NCBI RefSeq assembly: GCF_000176515.1
Contig: NZ_ADAQ01000013.1
Span: 149,361-213,360, forward strand
From: Grimontia hollisae CIP 101886
GTDB lineage: Bacteria > Pseudomonadota > Gammaproteobacteria > Enterobacterales > Vibrionaceae
Direction: 5' to 3'
DNA: 64,000 nt
Below the pieces are notes generated by a model. The model saw nothing but the letters and a program-made list of their open reading frames with translations, did not search any database and had not been told where the DNA came from. A program made the translations under genes and the position numbers. Shown here piece after piece: positions 18,986 through 28,262 of the stretch (within the stretch, counting starts at the first letter, position 1; each line of letters opens with the position of its first letter).

Positions 18986-19660
18986 TTACTCCTCAACCAA
19001 AAACAGGATCAGGCGCTTGGGTCCGTGTGCGCCATAAGCAAGTGTCTGTTGAATATCCGCCGTTTTAGACGGCCCGGAAATCAGTACCAGATTCGTGGGA
19101 GGCTGGGTATTCCAACTGGCTTCTGTCCAGAAGGGCGATGTCATTAACTCGCTAAAATTCGAGACAATGTCAGATTCTTTTAGAATCGCGATGTGCACCG
19201 GCGGAACCAGCGATAGTGCGCGTGGTTCGTTTTCACCCGTGACGATAGCCAGTGTGCCGGTGTCTGCTATCGCACCTTTAATCACATTGATGCTGGCATC
19301 CACCTCTTCAAACAGTGTCGTTTTAAATGTTTCAATCGGCTTTTCATAGCGTATGACTGTCGTATCAGGGCAGTTTGCTGACACTGAATCGGCCCAGGGG
19401 CAGTGTTTGGCGAAAATCACGCGCTGAAGATCATTGTCTTTCAGACACTGCGCCAGCGATGAATCCAGATCGGCAGCATTAACCTGGTGAATTTCCGTGT
19501 GGCTTGCTTTCATGCAATCCACGAACCTTTCCACACGTTCACTCAGCTCACTGGATTGCCAGGCTTGCCATTCAGGCAGTGCGTCTGTTTTTACTTGTCT
19601 TGGTGCGGCGTTCAATTTGGCGAAAATCGCGGCACGTGCCTGTTGGCTTTGTGACTTCAT
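18986..19660 (-). CDS. lldG: L-lactate utilization protein LldG (LutC)
   Basis: A 224-residue LUD-domain protein of the LutC/YkgG family, one of three subunits of the iron-sulfur L-lactate dehydrogenase complex. Seen: the helical N-terminus SQQARAAIFAKLNAAPRQVK, then DTGTLAIVTGENEPRALSLV and VPPVHIAILKESDIVSN, then LVLISGPSKTADIQQTLAYG, which are the LUD core and its ISGPSKTADI signature at about residue 190. The start codon overlaps the stop of lldF by 4 bases, so translation is coupled. It lacks Fe-S cysteines, as expected for LutC. Its function is clear from family and operon. Confidence 0.93.
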   Translation of the reverse strand: MKSQSQQARAAIFAKLNAAPRQVKTDALPEWQAWQSSELSERVERFVDCMKASHTEIHQVNAADLDSSLAQCLKDNDLQRVIFAKHCPWADSVSANCPDTTVIRYEKPIETFKTTLFEEVDASINVIKGAIADTGTLAIVTGENEPRALSLVPPVHIAILKESDIVSNFSELMTSPFWTEASWNTQPPTNLVLISGPSKTADIQQTLAYGAHGPKRLILFLVEE

Positions 19661-21087
19661 GATTGACCTCCATTACGCTTTGCCAGCTTAGCTTTCAGGG
19701 ACGTTTCGGCGAGTTTGGGTTTCACGCGACACTGCGTCCAGTTACCAAGGTGTTTCGGGATCAGGCCATTCATTTTTCTGGCAGCATTGAGCCCAGAGTG
19801 ATAAAGCGAAGGATGGGTGGCCGCATAAGCAAAGCCTTTCATCGCCGCTTTCTCCAGTGTGGTACTGGCAGCATTCTGGCCTTTTAAAGCAGGTTGGTTT
19901 GGCTGTGGCGCGTTTTTTGATTCCTGACGCAGACGCTGGAGCAGCGACGGAATAGGAATACGGACCGGGCAAACCTCTTCACAGGCACCACACAGGCTGG
20001 AAGCGGTAATCAGATCTTTGGTGCTGTCTACGCCCATCAGGTGGGGCGAGATGATTTTGCCAATTGGACCTGGGTAAACAGTACCATAGGCATGGCCACC
20101 AATACGGGTATACACAGGGCAGTGGTTCATGCAGGCTCCACAGCGAATACACTGAAGCGTTTTGCGAAGTTCTTCATCGTGGTAAGCCTGTGTTCGGCCG
20201 TTATCCAGCAGGATCAGGTGCACTTCTTCAGGACCATCCAGCTCACCGTCTTTACGTGGACTGCTGATCATATTGAAGTAGGTTGAGATATTCTGGCCTG
20301 TTGCTGAACGGGTCAGTGCGCTATAAAGCGGCGGCACATCCGAAAGGAACTCAACCACTTTTTCGATGCCGGTAATCGCAATGTGAACCTTGGGAATAGT
20401 GGTGCACATTCTGCCATTACCTTCGTTTTCGACAAGGCAAAGTGTGCCGGTTTCTGCCACGGCAAAGTTAACCCCTGAAACGCCAATTTCCGCTTCCTGA
20501 TAGGCTTGTCGCAATGCGTTTCGCCCTGTCAGGATCAGTTGGTCCACATCTGTGGTGGGTTGGAAATCTTTCAGGTTGTGGGTAAAGGTATCAGAAACCT
20601 GCTGTTTGTTTTTGTGGATGGCAGGCATGATGATATGGGAAGGGGTATCACCGTCCAACTGGACAATATACTCGCCCATGTCACTTTCCAGACAGCGGAC
20701 GCCTTGCTTTTCCATGTGGTGGTTGAGGCCAATCTCTTCACTCACCATGGATTTGCCTTTTACCATCAATGACGCCTGGTGCTTTTGTGCCAGTTCAGAA
20801 AAAATGGCATTTGCTTCGTCAGCATCCAGCGCCCAGTGAACATGGATACCGTTGCGGGTTAACTGAGTTTCCAGTTTTTCAAGCAGCTCGGGCAGCTTAC
20901 TCAGACAGCGCTGGCGAATGGCTTCTGCACGATCACGAACCGCTTTTTCCTCATCGCTGTCTGGAAATGCATCGCGGCGTTTGCCACGAAGGTAATCCAT
21001 CGCACCGCGAAAATTCTGGCGAAGCTCGATATCACCAAGGGCTTGCTTGGCTTGCTGATGAAATTGCTCAGGGTTGTTATGGCTCAT
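19657..21087 (-). CDS. lldF: L-lactate utilization Fe-S protein LldF (LutB)
   Basis: A 476-residue LutB/YkgF family subunit with an N-terminal LUD domain (about 60-300; SMVSEEIGLNHHMEK, ETGTLCLVENEGNGRM, LLDNGRTQA) and a C-terminal ferredoxin module with CIRCGACMNHCPVY near residue 315 and CGACEEVCPVRIPIP near residue 368, each able to hold a [4Fe-4S] cluster. It transfers electrons within the LldEFG complex that oxidises L-lactate to pyruvate. Its start overlaps the lldE stop and its end overlaps lldG. Intact. Confidence 0.94.
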   Translation of the reverse strand: MSHNNPEQFHQQAKQALGDIELRQNFRGAMDYLRGKRRDAFPDSDEEKAVRDRAEAIRQRCLSKLPELLEKLETQLTRNGIHVHWALDADEANAIFSELAQKHQASLMVKGKSMVSEEIGLNHHMEKQGVRCLESDMGEYIVQLDGDTPSHIIMPAIHKNKQQVSDTFTHNLKDFQPTTDVDQLILTGRNALRQAYQEAEIGVSGVNFAVAETGTLCLVENEGNGRMCTTIPKVHIAITGIEKVVEFLSDVPPLYSALTRSATGQNISTYFNMISSPRKDGELDGPEEVHLILLDNGRTQAYHDEELRKTLQCIRCGACMNHCPVYTRIGGHAYGTVYPGPIGKIISPHLMGVDSTKDLITASSLCGACEEVCPVRIPIPSLLQRLRQESKNAPQPNQPALKGQNAASTTLEKAAMKGFAYAATHPSLYHSGLNAARKMNGLIPKHLGNWTQCRVKPKLAETSLKAKLAKRNGGQS

Positions 21088-21854
21088 TGTTCACCTCCCT
21101 GTACGGTACGTTCTGCCAGGAAACGGGCAATGTGTTTGCCCTTAAAGGTTTGCCCCTGATACTCGAGCGCACCATTGATGTTTAACATACAGCCCCAATC
21201 CGCACTGACAAACTCTACTGCGCCGGTATTTCTCAGGTTACTGGATTTGTCTTCCACCATGGCTTCACTGATATTGGGGTGACGAACGGAAAATGTGCCA
21301 CCAAACCCGCAACACTCTTCGGTATAGGCGGGATGTTTCACGTCTACATTTTCCAGTTGCCCAAGCAGATGATCGGTATAGATATGGACGTTCATTTCAC
21401 GCCGCGCAGCACAAGAGGTATGAACAGCCACTGTGGTGGGTTCGCCACTGTCTTTAAATTGTGCGCGACAGACATTGGTCAGGAACTCGGTCAGTTCAAA
21501 GACACGGCTGGAAAACGCTTTTGCGGTTTGCTCGAGCGCATGCCCTTCAAACAAACGGGGGTAGTGGTGGACCATCATTCCGCCACAGGAACCGGAAAGG
21601 ATCACGACAGGAATGTTTTCCGGAAACAGGGACATTTGGTGTTGAGCGACTTCCCGGGCTTCTTCGGTATAACCGGATGTGTAGGCAGGTTGCCCACAAC
21701 AGGTTTGTTTAGGAACAAATTCAACCTGTATGCCCTGGTGCTCAAGCAAAGTAATGGCATCGAGGCCGGTGTCAGGATCAAACGCATCGACCAGACAGGT
21801 GGCGTAGAGATAAACCTTTTTCGGTTTAGCAGGATAAACTCGAGGTTGTTGCAT
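21084..21854 (-). CDS. lldE: L-lactate utilization Fe-S protein LldE (LutA)
   Basis: A 256-residue LutA/YkgE subunit with two CCG domains: TCCGQPAYTSGYTEEAR near residue 52 and ECCGFGGTFSVRHPNIS near residue 180, each contributing cysteines to an Fe-S or heterodisulfide-reductase-like centre. The start at 21854 (MQQPRVYPAKPKKVYLYATC) follows GAGGAAGG; an in-frame ATG 18 bases upstream is less likely. It is the first gene of lldE-lldF-lldG-dld. A lactate permease gene (lldP), which heads the cluster in Shewanella, is absent upstream, where an HDOD gene lies behind a terminator. Intact. Confidence 0.92.
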   Translation of the reverse strand: MQQPRVYPAKPKKVYLYATCLVDAFDPDTGLDAITLLEHQGIQVEFVPKQTCCGQPAYTSGYTEEAREVAQHQMSLFPENIPVVILSGSCGGMMVHHYPRLFEGHALEQTAKAFSSRVFELTEFLTNVCRAQFKDSGEPTTVAVHTSCAARREMNVHIYTDHLLGQLENVDVKHPAYTEECCGFGGTFSVRHPNISEAMVEDKSSNLRNTGAVEFVSADWGCMLNINGALEYQGQTFKGKHIARFLAERTVQGGEQ

Positions 21855-22014
21855 GTGCCTTCCTCGCAACATTGCTTTCAGATAATGTAGTAAATCGATT
21901 TGTCACCGATTATTTTTTATTAGGTTTTCAGAATATGCTTGTCTTATCTTTCAATAAATAGCATTAAATGAATTGATTGTTTCCAAAATCGATATAAATA
22001 ATGGTATGACAGAA

Positions 22015-22050
22015 ACAAAAAACGCCATGCATAGGCATAGGCGTTTTTTT
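22015..22050. terminator. Bidirectional terminator between lldE and the HDOD gene
   Basis: Stem AACGCC-ATGC / GCAT-(A)-GGCGTT flanked by A and T runs (22017-22050). On the minus strand it ends the HDOD transcript before the lactate operon promoter. Confidence 0.85.
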
Positions 22051-22068
22051 CGTGATGATTGTTGAAAA

Positions 22069-22893
22069 TCAGAGCAGGGAATCAGCCATATTCCGGCCAA
22101 CATCGCGCATTTCATCAATCGATTCAATGATCGTTTCACTCAAGCCAAGCATGCTGTATTCCAATTGGTGATTTAACCATGTTACTTTGGCTTCACCGTC
22201 TGCCAGGGTATCCCAGTTTTCATCAATTTTTGCACAGAAATTAATGATGGCAGCCAGTTGTGAGAAATTGTCACCCCGGACGGAGCCATACTGATGAGCG
22301 ATGGCATCCGCCAGAGTGTCTGCAAACTTCCAGCTTCTCGCGAGCTCACCGCCGAGTTCTGCATTATCGGTGTTGAGAACGATTTGCTGCGCTTCCTGCT
22401 TTGTTTTGCCAGCATCCATGTGTAGTTCCACTTTCTGGGCTTTGTCAGGGTATACCGTATAGATAAGCAGATCACCGATGTTATGGAGCATACCTGCTGT
22501 GAAGGCTTCGTTCTGATCCGTTTTCAGTTCTTTGGCGACCGTTTTGCATAATGTCGCGACTTCGAATGTGGTTCCCCAAAACGCAGTGAGATCTAACCCC
22601 TCGATTTTTGGGAAGGTACTCATCAGCGCAGATGCTGTCACCAGCGTGCGGATAGGTCCGAGTCCGAGCCGGATCACTGCTTCATCAACAGAAGCAACAC
22701 TCCGTCCTCTTCCGAAATGGGCAGAGTTGGACAGGCGAAGTACGCGGGCACTGATCACCTGATCTAATGCGATTTTTTCGGAGATTTTATTCATGTCCGA
22801 ATTTTCGCTGTTGACTAAATCCAAAAGTTCTTTCACAACTTTGGGAATTTTGGGGAGCCTATCGATATGAGAGAGAAGTGCTTCAGTAGCCAT
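22069..22893 (-). CDS. HDOD domain signalling protein
   Basis: A 274-residue single-domain protein of the HDOD family (an HD-related domain without the full catalytic set). Family features are LPKIPKVVKELLDLVNSENS near residue 13, KIALDQVISARVLRLSNSAH near 40, VDEAVIRLGLGPIRTLV near 70 and FTAGMLHNIGDLLIY near 130. HDOD proteins act in signalling and regulation; no partner is encoded here. It is a stand-alone gene with its own terminator. There is no output domain and no membrane segment. Function unknown beyond family. Confidence 0.87.
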   Translation of the reverse strand: MATEALLSHIDRLPKIPKVVKELLDLVNSENSDMNKISEKIALDQVISARVLRLSNSAHFGRGRSVASVDEAVIRLGLGPIRTLVTASALMSTFPKIEGLDLTAFWGTTFEVATLCKTVAKELKTDQNEAFTAGMLHNIGDLLIYTVYPDKAQKVELHMDAGKTKQEAQQIVLNTDNAELGGELARSWKFADTLADAIAHQYGSVRGDNFSQLAAIINFCAKIDENWDTLADGEAKVTWLNHQLEYSMLGLSETIIESIDEMRDVGRNMADSLL

Positions 22894-22983
22894 ATTTAAC
22901 TCCAGCGCGCTATTGATAAGTTAAATATAGAACAAAGTATAAAAGATGGGATTAAATATTATCTATAAGACATTGACGGCACA

Positions 22984-23012
22984 AAGAAACCCGGGCGTAG
23001 CCAGGGTTTCTA
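22984..23012 (-). terminator. Possible terminator after the DUF3581 gene
   Basis: Stem GAAACCC / GGGTTTC (22986-22992, 23004-23010); on the minus strand it is followed by TTTG. A short U-tract makes it modest. Confidence 0.5.
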
Positions 23013-23061
23013 TTCAGAGGGTAATCAATCACAGGAACAGATCGGTTATCGGGTATGACGT

Positions 23062-23781
23062 TTAGGTTGTTTGAGCAGAGAGAAATTCAGCTTTGCGGTT
23101 ATTGAATTTCTCAACCAATGTGTTTACGTCCGTGCTCTCATATTCTCTGAGGCCACTGCATACCATTTTCTTTTTCCCTTCCCCAATAATCTCGCCATTC
23201 TCCTTAAAAGCAAATGCCAGGATCACAGAGCCACGTTTGCCAGAAACTTCCATCTGAGAATTGGTTAATTCAACGGTAGGATTGGTGAAATTCAGGTGCT
23301 CAAAATTAAGCGCCATACTTTCATACATCACCAGGGGACGTTCTGGGTTGATCATCATGCCGCTTTCTTCCATTAGCGGCACCATGATGTGTGGGAAATT
23401 CATACCTGAAAATTTTACATAGTTTTCTGCAACAACTGCTGATAGCCTTTCATCTATCCGATTTTCGCCTTCACGGTGCATGGTTAAGTAGCATTTGTCA
23501 TTGACATCAACCACGTCGAGGTGACCCTTTGCGTTTTCTCGGATGGTTAAAGGGACATTGTCTGAGATCATGCCGGTAAATGAGACCTGCATTTTTTGGC
23601 TGATGCCTGCTTTTGCTAGTAACACTGAGAACAGGAGATCGCCAGGCACACAAAAACGCTTTGAGTCTTCGTCGTGAATAGGATTGAAATCACCGGCAAC
23701 GAATTTGGCAAAGTGGCTTGCCTGTTTACGGGAAAAAATGAGCCGACCATCTTGTTGGCTGAAGTAGTTATTTAACTGCAT
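23062..23781 (-). CDS. DUF3581 family protein
   Basis: A 239-residue protein of the DUF3581 family known in Vibrio, Shewanella and relatives. The segment QASHFAKFVAGDFNPIHDED near residue 18 resembles the MaoC/hotdog active-site pattern (GDxNPIH), followed by RFCVPGDLLFSVLLAKAG. A hotdog fold acting on acyl thioesters is possible but not established. I chose the ATG at 23781 (MQLNNYFSQQDG) because family members start near there and AGAGAT precedes it; the frame opens at 23823. It is a single gene. The family call is from memory of the signature. Confidence 0.8.
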   Translation of the reverse strand: MQLNNYFSQQDGRLIFSRKQASHFAKFVAGDFNPIHDEDSKRFCVPGDLLFSVLLAKAGISQKMQVSFTGMISDNVPLTIRENAKGHLDVVDVNDKCYLTMHREGENRIDERLSAVVAENYVKFSGMNFPHIMVPLMEESGMMINPERPLVMYESMALNFEHLNFTNPTVELTNSQMEVSGKRGSVILAFAFKENGEIIGEGKKKMVCSGLREYESTDVNTLVEKFNNRKAEFLSAQTT

Positions 23782-23959
23782 GATCTCTTTTGGTGGATAT
23801 TCACGGTTATTCTTGCTGGGCATTGTAACTGAGTGAATAGTCTCAAATGGTCCAGCCAGTTACATGACAGAATGTATCCCTGATCAATACAACCTAACTT
23901 GCGAGCTTGAAATACGTCTACAAACTGTTCAAGTGCTTTTGGCTGGCTTCAAGCTGTGA

Positions 23960-25588
23960 TTAGCGGTTTTCAGGTGCTACTGCTTCCTCTCCCGTGTAGA
24001 CATGGAAGAAGTTCTTGCCGTTGTTTTTAATAAAATACATAGCTTCATCAGCCTGCTCAATCAATGAGCTTATGGTATCTGCATTGTCAGGATAAAGGCT
24101 TATCCCAATACTGGATCCCACACCGGCGGTCTGTTCATGGCCAATGTCTACTGGACGTGCTATCTGGTATTGAAGGTCTGAAGCGATATCGGAAACGGCC
24201 GTTTCGTAGTTAGCGTTATAAGAGAAGCCTATCAGGAATTCATCACCGCCCCAGCGGGCAACAACATCAGAGCCGCGGAAGAATTGTTTGATACGTTTCG
24301 CCACTTCAATGATGACCTTGTCACCTGCATCATGACCATAGTTGTCGTTGACATGTTTAAAGCCATCAAGATCGATCATCAGAATGGCGAATTTACGTGC
24401 TTTCCTGTCTGCCTCTTGCAAGGATGTTTCGAGCTTTGTCATACCTGCACGGCGATTGAGAAGATGGGTAACAGGATCGTGCTCTGCTTCATAAATAATA
24501 TTCTGTTCGCGCTCAGCGCGTTCGGTAATGTCATAGAGTACCACTTCCAGTAGGCTATCATCCGGATTGTTGATGTCTTCTACTTTAGAAAACAAGCAAT
24601 GTACCCAGCGATCAGAGGCGCGGACTTTATGTTTGAGCTGAATGTCAAACGCACTGAACTGGTTGCCTGGTTTTGACCAGAACTCTTCAATAAATTCTTT
24701 GATTTCAGCAGGGTTGTCAAAATAACGGGTGAAATCGGTTTTAGAGAACCTGTCCGTGTCAACAATAAAGGTTTGCCCCAACAACCTGAGCAATGCCGGG
24801 TTTGCCACAATTAGCTGGTTATTGGCATCAATCAAGCCAATGCCAGCACTGGCTCGTTCAAAGATAAACCGGAATTTTTTCGACAGATTCTCTGTGTTTG
24901 CACGAAGTTCACGTTCGTTCTCGATTTGGTTGTTAACCGCATCCAGCAGGCCGTTAATGTCACTGACCAGTGCACCTATCTCGTTGTCTTTGTGGCTGAC
25001 AGGAACATCTATTCGTGTGGTATCGCCGGGGGTTATTAAATGGAAGCGGTTGGCAATGTTCTTCATCGGTTCTGTCAGGATACGGTTTACGATAAAGAGA
25101 GTCAGAAACGCAATGATGACCGAGTAGAACACCAAGACGATAACCTGAATCTTTGCCAAAGAAATGGCATTGTTTTCGATATAGTTTTGGTTTGGGTAAA
25201 CCAAAAGATCGCCCACAAACTCATTTTTATTAAAGGGAGAGACGATTGGAAAGATAATGGCAGTATAGTGTTGGCCGTGTTTACTGTTGTCGGAGAAGAA
25301 GGCTGACAACCCCTCTTGGCTGGTAAGCCGGGCTGCCGAAATCGTGTCATTAGCTTCCAGACCTCGGATGACTTCTTCTGCTAATTCTTTATTGCCAAGA
25401 AACATGGCGATAGATGCCGTTTGTTCTATCGTGGCGACAACCTGGCGAATCTGGCTCCGGGAACGGTTAACTTCCTGATGGTAAGAAATATAAAACCAGA
25501 TGACGGATGCAAGAACGGAGAACAATAGCGCTCCCCCTGCAACACCGGAGGCAACACGGATATGAATGCGTCTATTGAGTATTTTCAA
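23960..25588 (-). CDS. Membrane HAMP-PAS-GGDEF diguanylate cyclase
   Basis: A 542-residue sensor: an N-terminal membrane helix (about 15-37), a periplasmic domain, a second helix (about 150-172), HAMP (about 172-230), a coiled linker, PAS (about 235-355) and GGDEF (about 370-530). The active-site motif RWGGDEFLIG is intact and an RGSD inhibitory I-site lies five residues before it. It should make c-di-GMP from GTP, with product inhibition. The start is a TTG at 25588, inside the end of the upstream periplasmic-binding-like gene, so translation is probably coupled. With that gene and the outer membrane protein it forms a three-gene signalling operon; its signal is unknown. Confidence 0.88.
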   Translation of the reverse strand: MKILNRRIHIRVASGVAGGALLFSVLASVIWFYISYHQEVNRSRSQIRQVVATIEQTASIAMFLGNKELAEEVIRGLEANDTISAARLTSQEGLSAFFSDNSKHGQHYTAIIFPIVSPFNKNEFVGDLLVYPNQNYIENNAISLAKIQVIVLVFYSVIIAFLTLFIVNRILTEPMKNIANRFHLITPGDTTRIDVPVSHKDNEIGALVSDINGLLDAVNNQIENERELRANTENLSKKFRFIFERASAGIGLIDANNQLIVANPALLRLLGQTFIVDTDRFSKTDFTRYFDNPAEIKEFIEEFWSKPGNQFSAFDIQLKHKVRASDRWVHCLFSKVEDINNPDDSLLEVVLYDITERAEREQNIIYEAEHDPVTHLLNRRAGMTKLETSLQEADRKARKFAILMIDLDGFKHVNDNYGHDAGDKVIIEVAKRIKQFFRGSDVVARWGGDEFLIGFSYNANYETAVSDIASDLQYQIARPVDIGHEQTAGVGSSIGISLYPDNADTISSLIEQADEAMYFIKNNGKNFFHVYTGEEAVAPENR

Positions 25589-26006
25589 AACGGTAGACCA
25601 CTTTTAAACCATCGACCAAGTCAGTTTCGTTTAAGTACGCAATGGCATTTATGTTTTTTTTCACAAAATTAATAATGTCTCCAGCTGAAGCGACAGTAAG
25701 TGGTGGCTCAGATTTACCGGTAAATAATAGCCTTGCCCAATAGGCATTAACCTGGGCAGTAGATTTGTTCACCAACTGGCGATAAAACATTTCGCGTTCT
25801 TGGCTACGTTCGGGCCAATCTACTGTATTTGCGATAACACCATTGGGGTAAGAGTCATAGCGACCCATGTAGAGATCGATAAGTTGACGGGAAGAGAGAG
25901 ATGATATTGGGTTTTGTTCATTCACAACCACCACGAGTTCTGCATGGAGTTGGGACGCCCATGCCAGCCATGTCATTGTGAATAGTACCAATACCATCTT
26001 CTTCAT
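25572..26006 (-). CDS. Small periplasmic phosphate-binding-like protein
   Basis: A 144-residue secreted protein with a signal peptide (MKKMVLVLFTMTWLAWASQLHA) and a short region resembling part of PstS-type substrate-binding proteins: LVVVVNEQNPISSLSSRQ, LIDLYMGRYDSYPNG, REMFYRQLVNKSTAQVNAYW and NAIAYLNE. It is too short to be a full transporter receptor. Its ATG lies one base after the stop of the porin-like gene and its 3' end overlaps the diguanylate cyclase, so it may present a ligand or envelope signal to the cyclase's periplasmic domain. That role is inferred from gene order alone. Confidence 0.78.
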   Translation of the reverse strand: MKKMVLVLFTMTWLAWASQLHAELVVVVNEQNPISSLSSRQLIDLYMGRYDSYPNGVIANTVDWPERSQEREMFYRQLVNKSTAQVNAYWARLLFTGKSEPPLTVASAGDIINFVKKNINAIAYLNETDLVDGLKVVYRFENTQ

Positions 26007-26007
26007 G

Positions 26008-27267
26008 TCAGAAAACAAAACTCAGGCTAACGGAGACACTATCAATATGGTTAGGCACAGGTGCGCTCAGTCCCTGCTTGTTGATTGACCATGCACCGAA
26101 CCGGTTGTCATTTAACCAGGTTCTTTCTATTTGTCCTTTCAGTGATATTTGGGGACCGATGTAATAACGCATCCCAATGCCAAATGTTTCCTGGTCAATC
26201 ACGCGGGCATCGAGATTTTGCTGAATAAGTTGGTACACGCCATTGATTTGTGGATTAAGAAGGAAGTGAGGATCTGGGGCCTGTAACGCATAAAAAGTCC
26301 CCACAGACTTTGCTTTGGAGGTAAAACTGTAAAATGTTAATGCATTGACAGTTTTGCCAATACTCGCGTAACCGGACATAAGATCGGGGAAAAAGGGCCA
26401 ATCTGCATCGGTATAACTCAATTCACTTTGGAGGTACCAGTTATTGGATTCATACGCAGCACCCATGGAATAATAATAAAAACGCGTATTTTCGAACTCA
26501 AAGTCTTCCAACGCACGTTCCAGTGAAGGCCAGGCAAGGAAGATACTGGAGTCGGCTGAAGCGCCGGAGATTAATAAGTCTGCGGGGTCGCCATTGTCAA
26601 CCTTCGCAGTGGATGCTGACGCAGAGAGCACCCAGTCGTTAGAGTCATAACTCAATTTGGTGCCGATAAGGGGGGACAGTTTTACATTATTGAACGAGTC
26701 AATAGTATTGATTGAGATCTCTGACTGGCCACCAAATAATTTGACCTCAATGACACCCTCCCAAAAAGGAGTGGTGTAAGCAATGTCACCGCCGTTCAGA
26801 CTGGTGACTGGGATGTTAGCGTAGAAGTCAGTGATGGGCTTGGTCCAAAGATATGCAAAGCCGACATTGCGGTATTCTGACAACATATAGATGGGGGTGG
26901 CTATGCGCCCTAACCGGATAGAAACCCTCGGTGAGAGTTTGTAGCGAAGAAATGCCCAGGTAATGCTATTGTTCAGGTCATTGTCGAGACGATCCTGTAA
27001 CACACCTTGAACGACGAGATCAAACTCCTCTGAAAGTCCGGCATTTAGCTGTAAGCCTATGGCAGACCCCTTTTTCCAGCTCCATTCATCGAAGACGCCT
27101 TCTTTGGTTAAGTCGTATGTAAAGCCTAAGTTTTCGGTACCGGAGTGAATGGCAGATAGGTTACCAAACCCGCTGATTTTTATGTGCTCACGGGTCTCCG
27201 CATATGCTGAGGCCATTGTAGAGATGAGGGCTGTTAATGCGAATACTGTCGTTGTAAGTCGGTGCAA
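26008..27267 (-). CDS. Outer membrane porin-like protein
   Basis: A 419-residue exported protein with a signal peptide ending near ASAYA and many alternating beta-strands, ending in the aromatic C-terminal residue expected of barrels (SVSVSLSFVF). Segments such as HIKISGFGNLSAIHSG, SPRVSIRLGRIATPIYML and GIGMRYYIGPQISLKGQIER resemble porins that often accompany periplasmic-binding/GGDEF genes. The start appears to be a TTG at 27267, preceded by GGAATAGG. First gene of the trio with the binding-like protein and the diguanylate cyclase. Transported solute unknown. Confidence 0.75.
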   Translation of the reverse strand: MHRLTTTVFALTALISTMASAYAETREHIKISGFGNLSAIHSGTENLGFTYDLTKEGVFDEWSWKKGSAIGLQLNAGLSEEFDLVVQGVLQDRLDNDLNNSITWAFLRYKLSPRVSIRLGRIATPIYMLSEYRNVGFAYLWTKPITDFYANIPVTSLNGGDIAYTTPFWEGVIEVKLFGGQSEISINTIDSFNNVKLSPLIGTKLSYDSNDWVLSASASTAKVDNGDPADLLISGASADSSIFLAWPSLERALEDFEFENTRFYYYSMGAAYESNNWYLQSELSYTDADWPFFPDLMSGYASIGKTVNALTFYSFTSKAKSVGTFYALQAPDPHFLLNPQINGVYQLIQQNLDARVIDQETFGIGMRYYIGPQISLKGQIERTWLNDNRFGAWSINKQGLSAPVPNHIDSVSVSLSFVF

Positions 27268-27468
27268 TTGCCTATTCCGGTTTCATGTTTGGCACACATT
27301 TTAAATATAAGACATTTTCTTGATTTCTCCTGTTAAATGCTGTTTTACGTAGATTTTCGACCATGGTCTAGTTGGGGGAATCTGTTTTGGACATACCAAC
27401 AGTGATATAAAGACTGTTGATCATCAGAAAAATATGAATGCTGGCATCGACGAGAAAGGAAGTCCACT

Positions 27469-28185
27469 ATGCAATTTCCCTATAAAAACATTGTAATACT
27501 GACAGGCGCAGGGATCTCGGCTGAATCCGGTATTCGTACATTTAGGGCACAAGATGGTTTATGGGAAGAACACCATATCGAAGATGTGGCAACGCCTGAA
27601 GGCTTTGCGCGTAATCCGGCACTGGTGCAAACTTTCTATAATCAGCGCCGCAGACAACTTCAGTCAGGTGTTGCGCCTAACCCTGCACATGAGGCCCTGG
27701 CAAAGCTGGAGCGTGAACTCGAAGGATCAGTCACCGTTGTCACCCAAAACATTGACAACCTTCATGAGCGTGCAGGGAGTGATAATGTTATCCATATGCA
27801 TGGGGAGTTGCTCAAGGCGCGTTGCAGTGGATCTCATCAGGTGTTGGATTGGAAAGAGGACATCATGGCTGATGACTTGTGCCACTGTTGCCAAATCCCT
27901 TCTGCAATGCGTCCTCATGTTGTGTGGTTTGGTGAGATGCCATTGCATATGGACAAAATCCACGCGGCATTGGTCAATGCGGACCTGTTTATTTCCATTG
28001 GCACATCAGGCTCTGTTTATCCAGCGGCAGGCTTCGTTCATGAAGCCGCTATTCATGGTGCGAGAACGATTGAAGTGAATCTGGAGCCAAGCGCGGTAGA
28101 AAGTGAGTTTGACGAGAAGCGTTACGGCAAAGCAAGTGTTTTGGTACCTGAGTTGGTAGAAGAAATACTGGCATTACAGGACTAA
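27469..28185 (+). CDS. cobB: NAD-dependent deacylase CobB (sirtuin)
   Basis: A 238-residue class III sirtuin that removes acetyl or succinyl groups from lysines, using NAD and releasing O-acyl-ADP-ribose and nicotinamide. Seen: NAD motif [14 protein letters not shown] near residue 12, [12 protein letters not shown] near 93, catalytic histidine in [11 protein letters not shown] near 110, zinc cysteines C...CHCC (120-145) and VWFGEMP near 152. A Tyr-x-x-Arg pair in FYNQRRRQ near residue 62 matches the desuccinylase pocket of E. coli CobB. The ATG follows AAAGGAAG. It is a single gene, convergent with potD across a strong terminator. Confidence 0.95.
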   Translation: MQFPYKNIVILTGAGISAESGIRTFRAQDGLWEEHHIEDVATPEGFARNPALVQTFYNQRRRQLQSGVAPNPAHEALAKLERELEGSVTVVTQNIDNLHERAGSDNVIHMHGELLKARCSGSHQVLDWKEDIMADDLCHCCQIPSAMRPHVVWFGEMPLHMDKIHAALVNADLFISIGTSGSVYPAAGFVHEAAIHGARTIEVNLEPSAVESEFDEKRYGKASVLVPELVEEILALQD

Positions 28186-28221
28186 GCGACGCTGCACTGC
28201 ACATACTGCGAAGAGAAAAAG

Positions 28222-28251
28222 AAAAGCGGGCACTGTGAAGTGACCGCTTTT
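28222..28251. terminator. Bidirectional terminator between cobB and potD
   Basis: Stem AAAAGCGG-CACT / AGTG-CCGCTTTT with one mismatch, flanked by A-rich and T-rich ends. It serves both convergent genes. Confidence 0.85.
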
Positions 28252-28262
28252 CCTGTTTGGGA

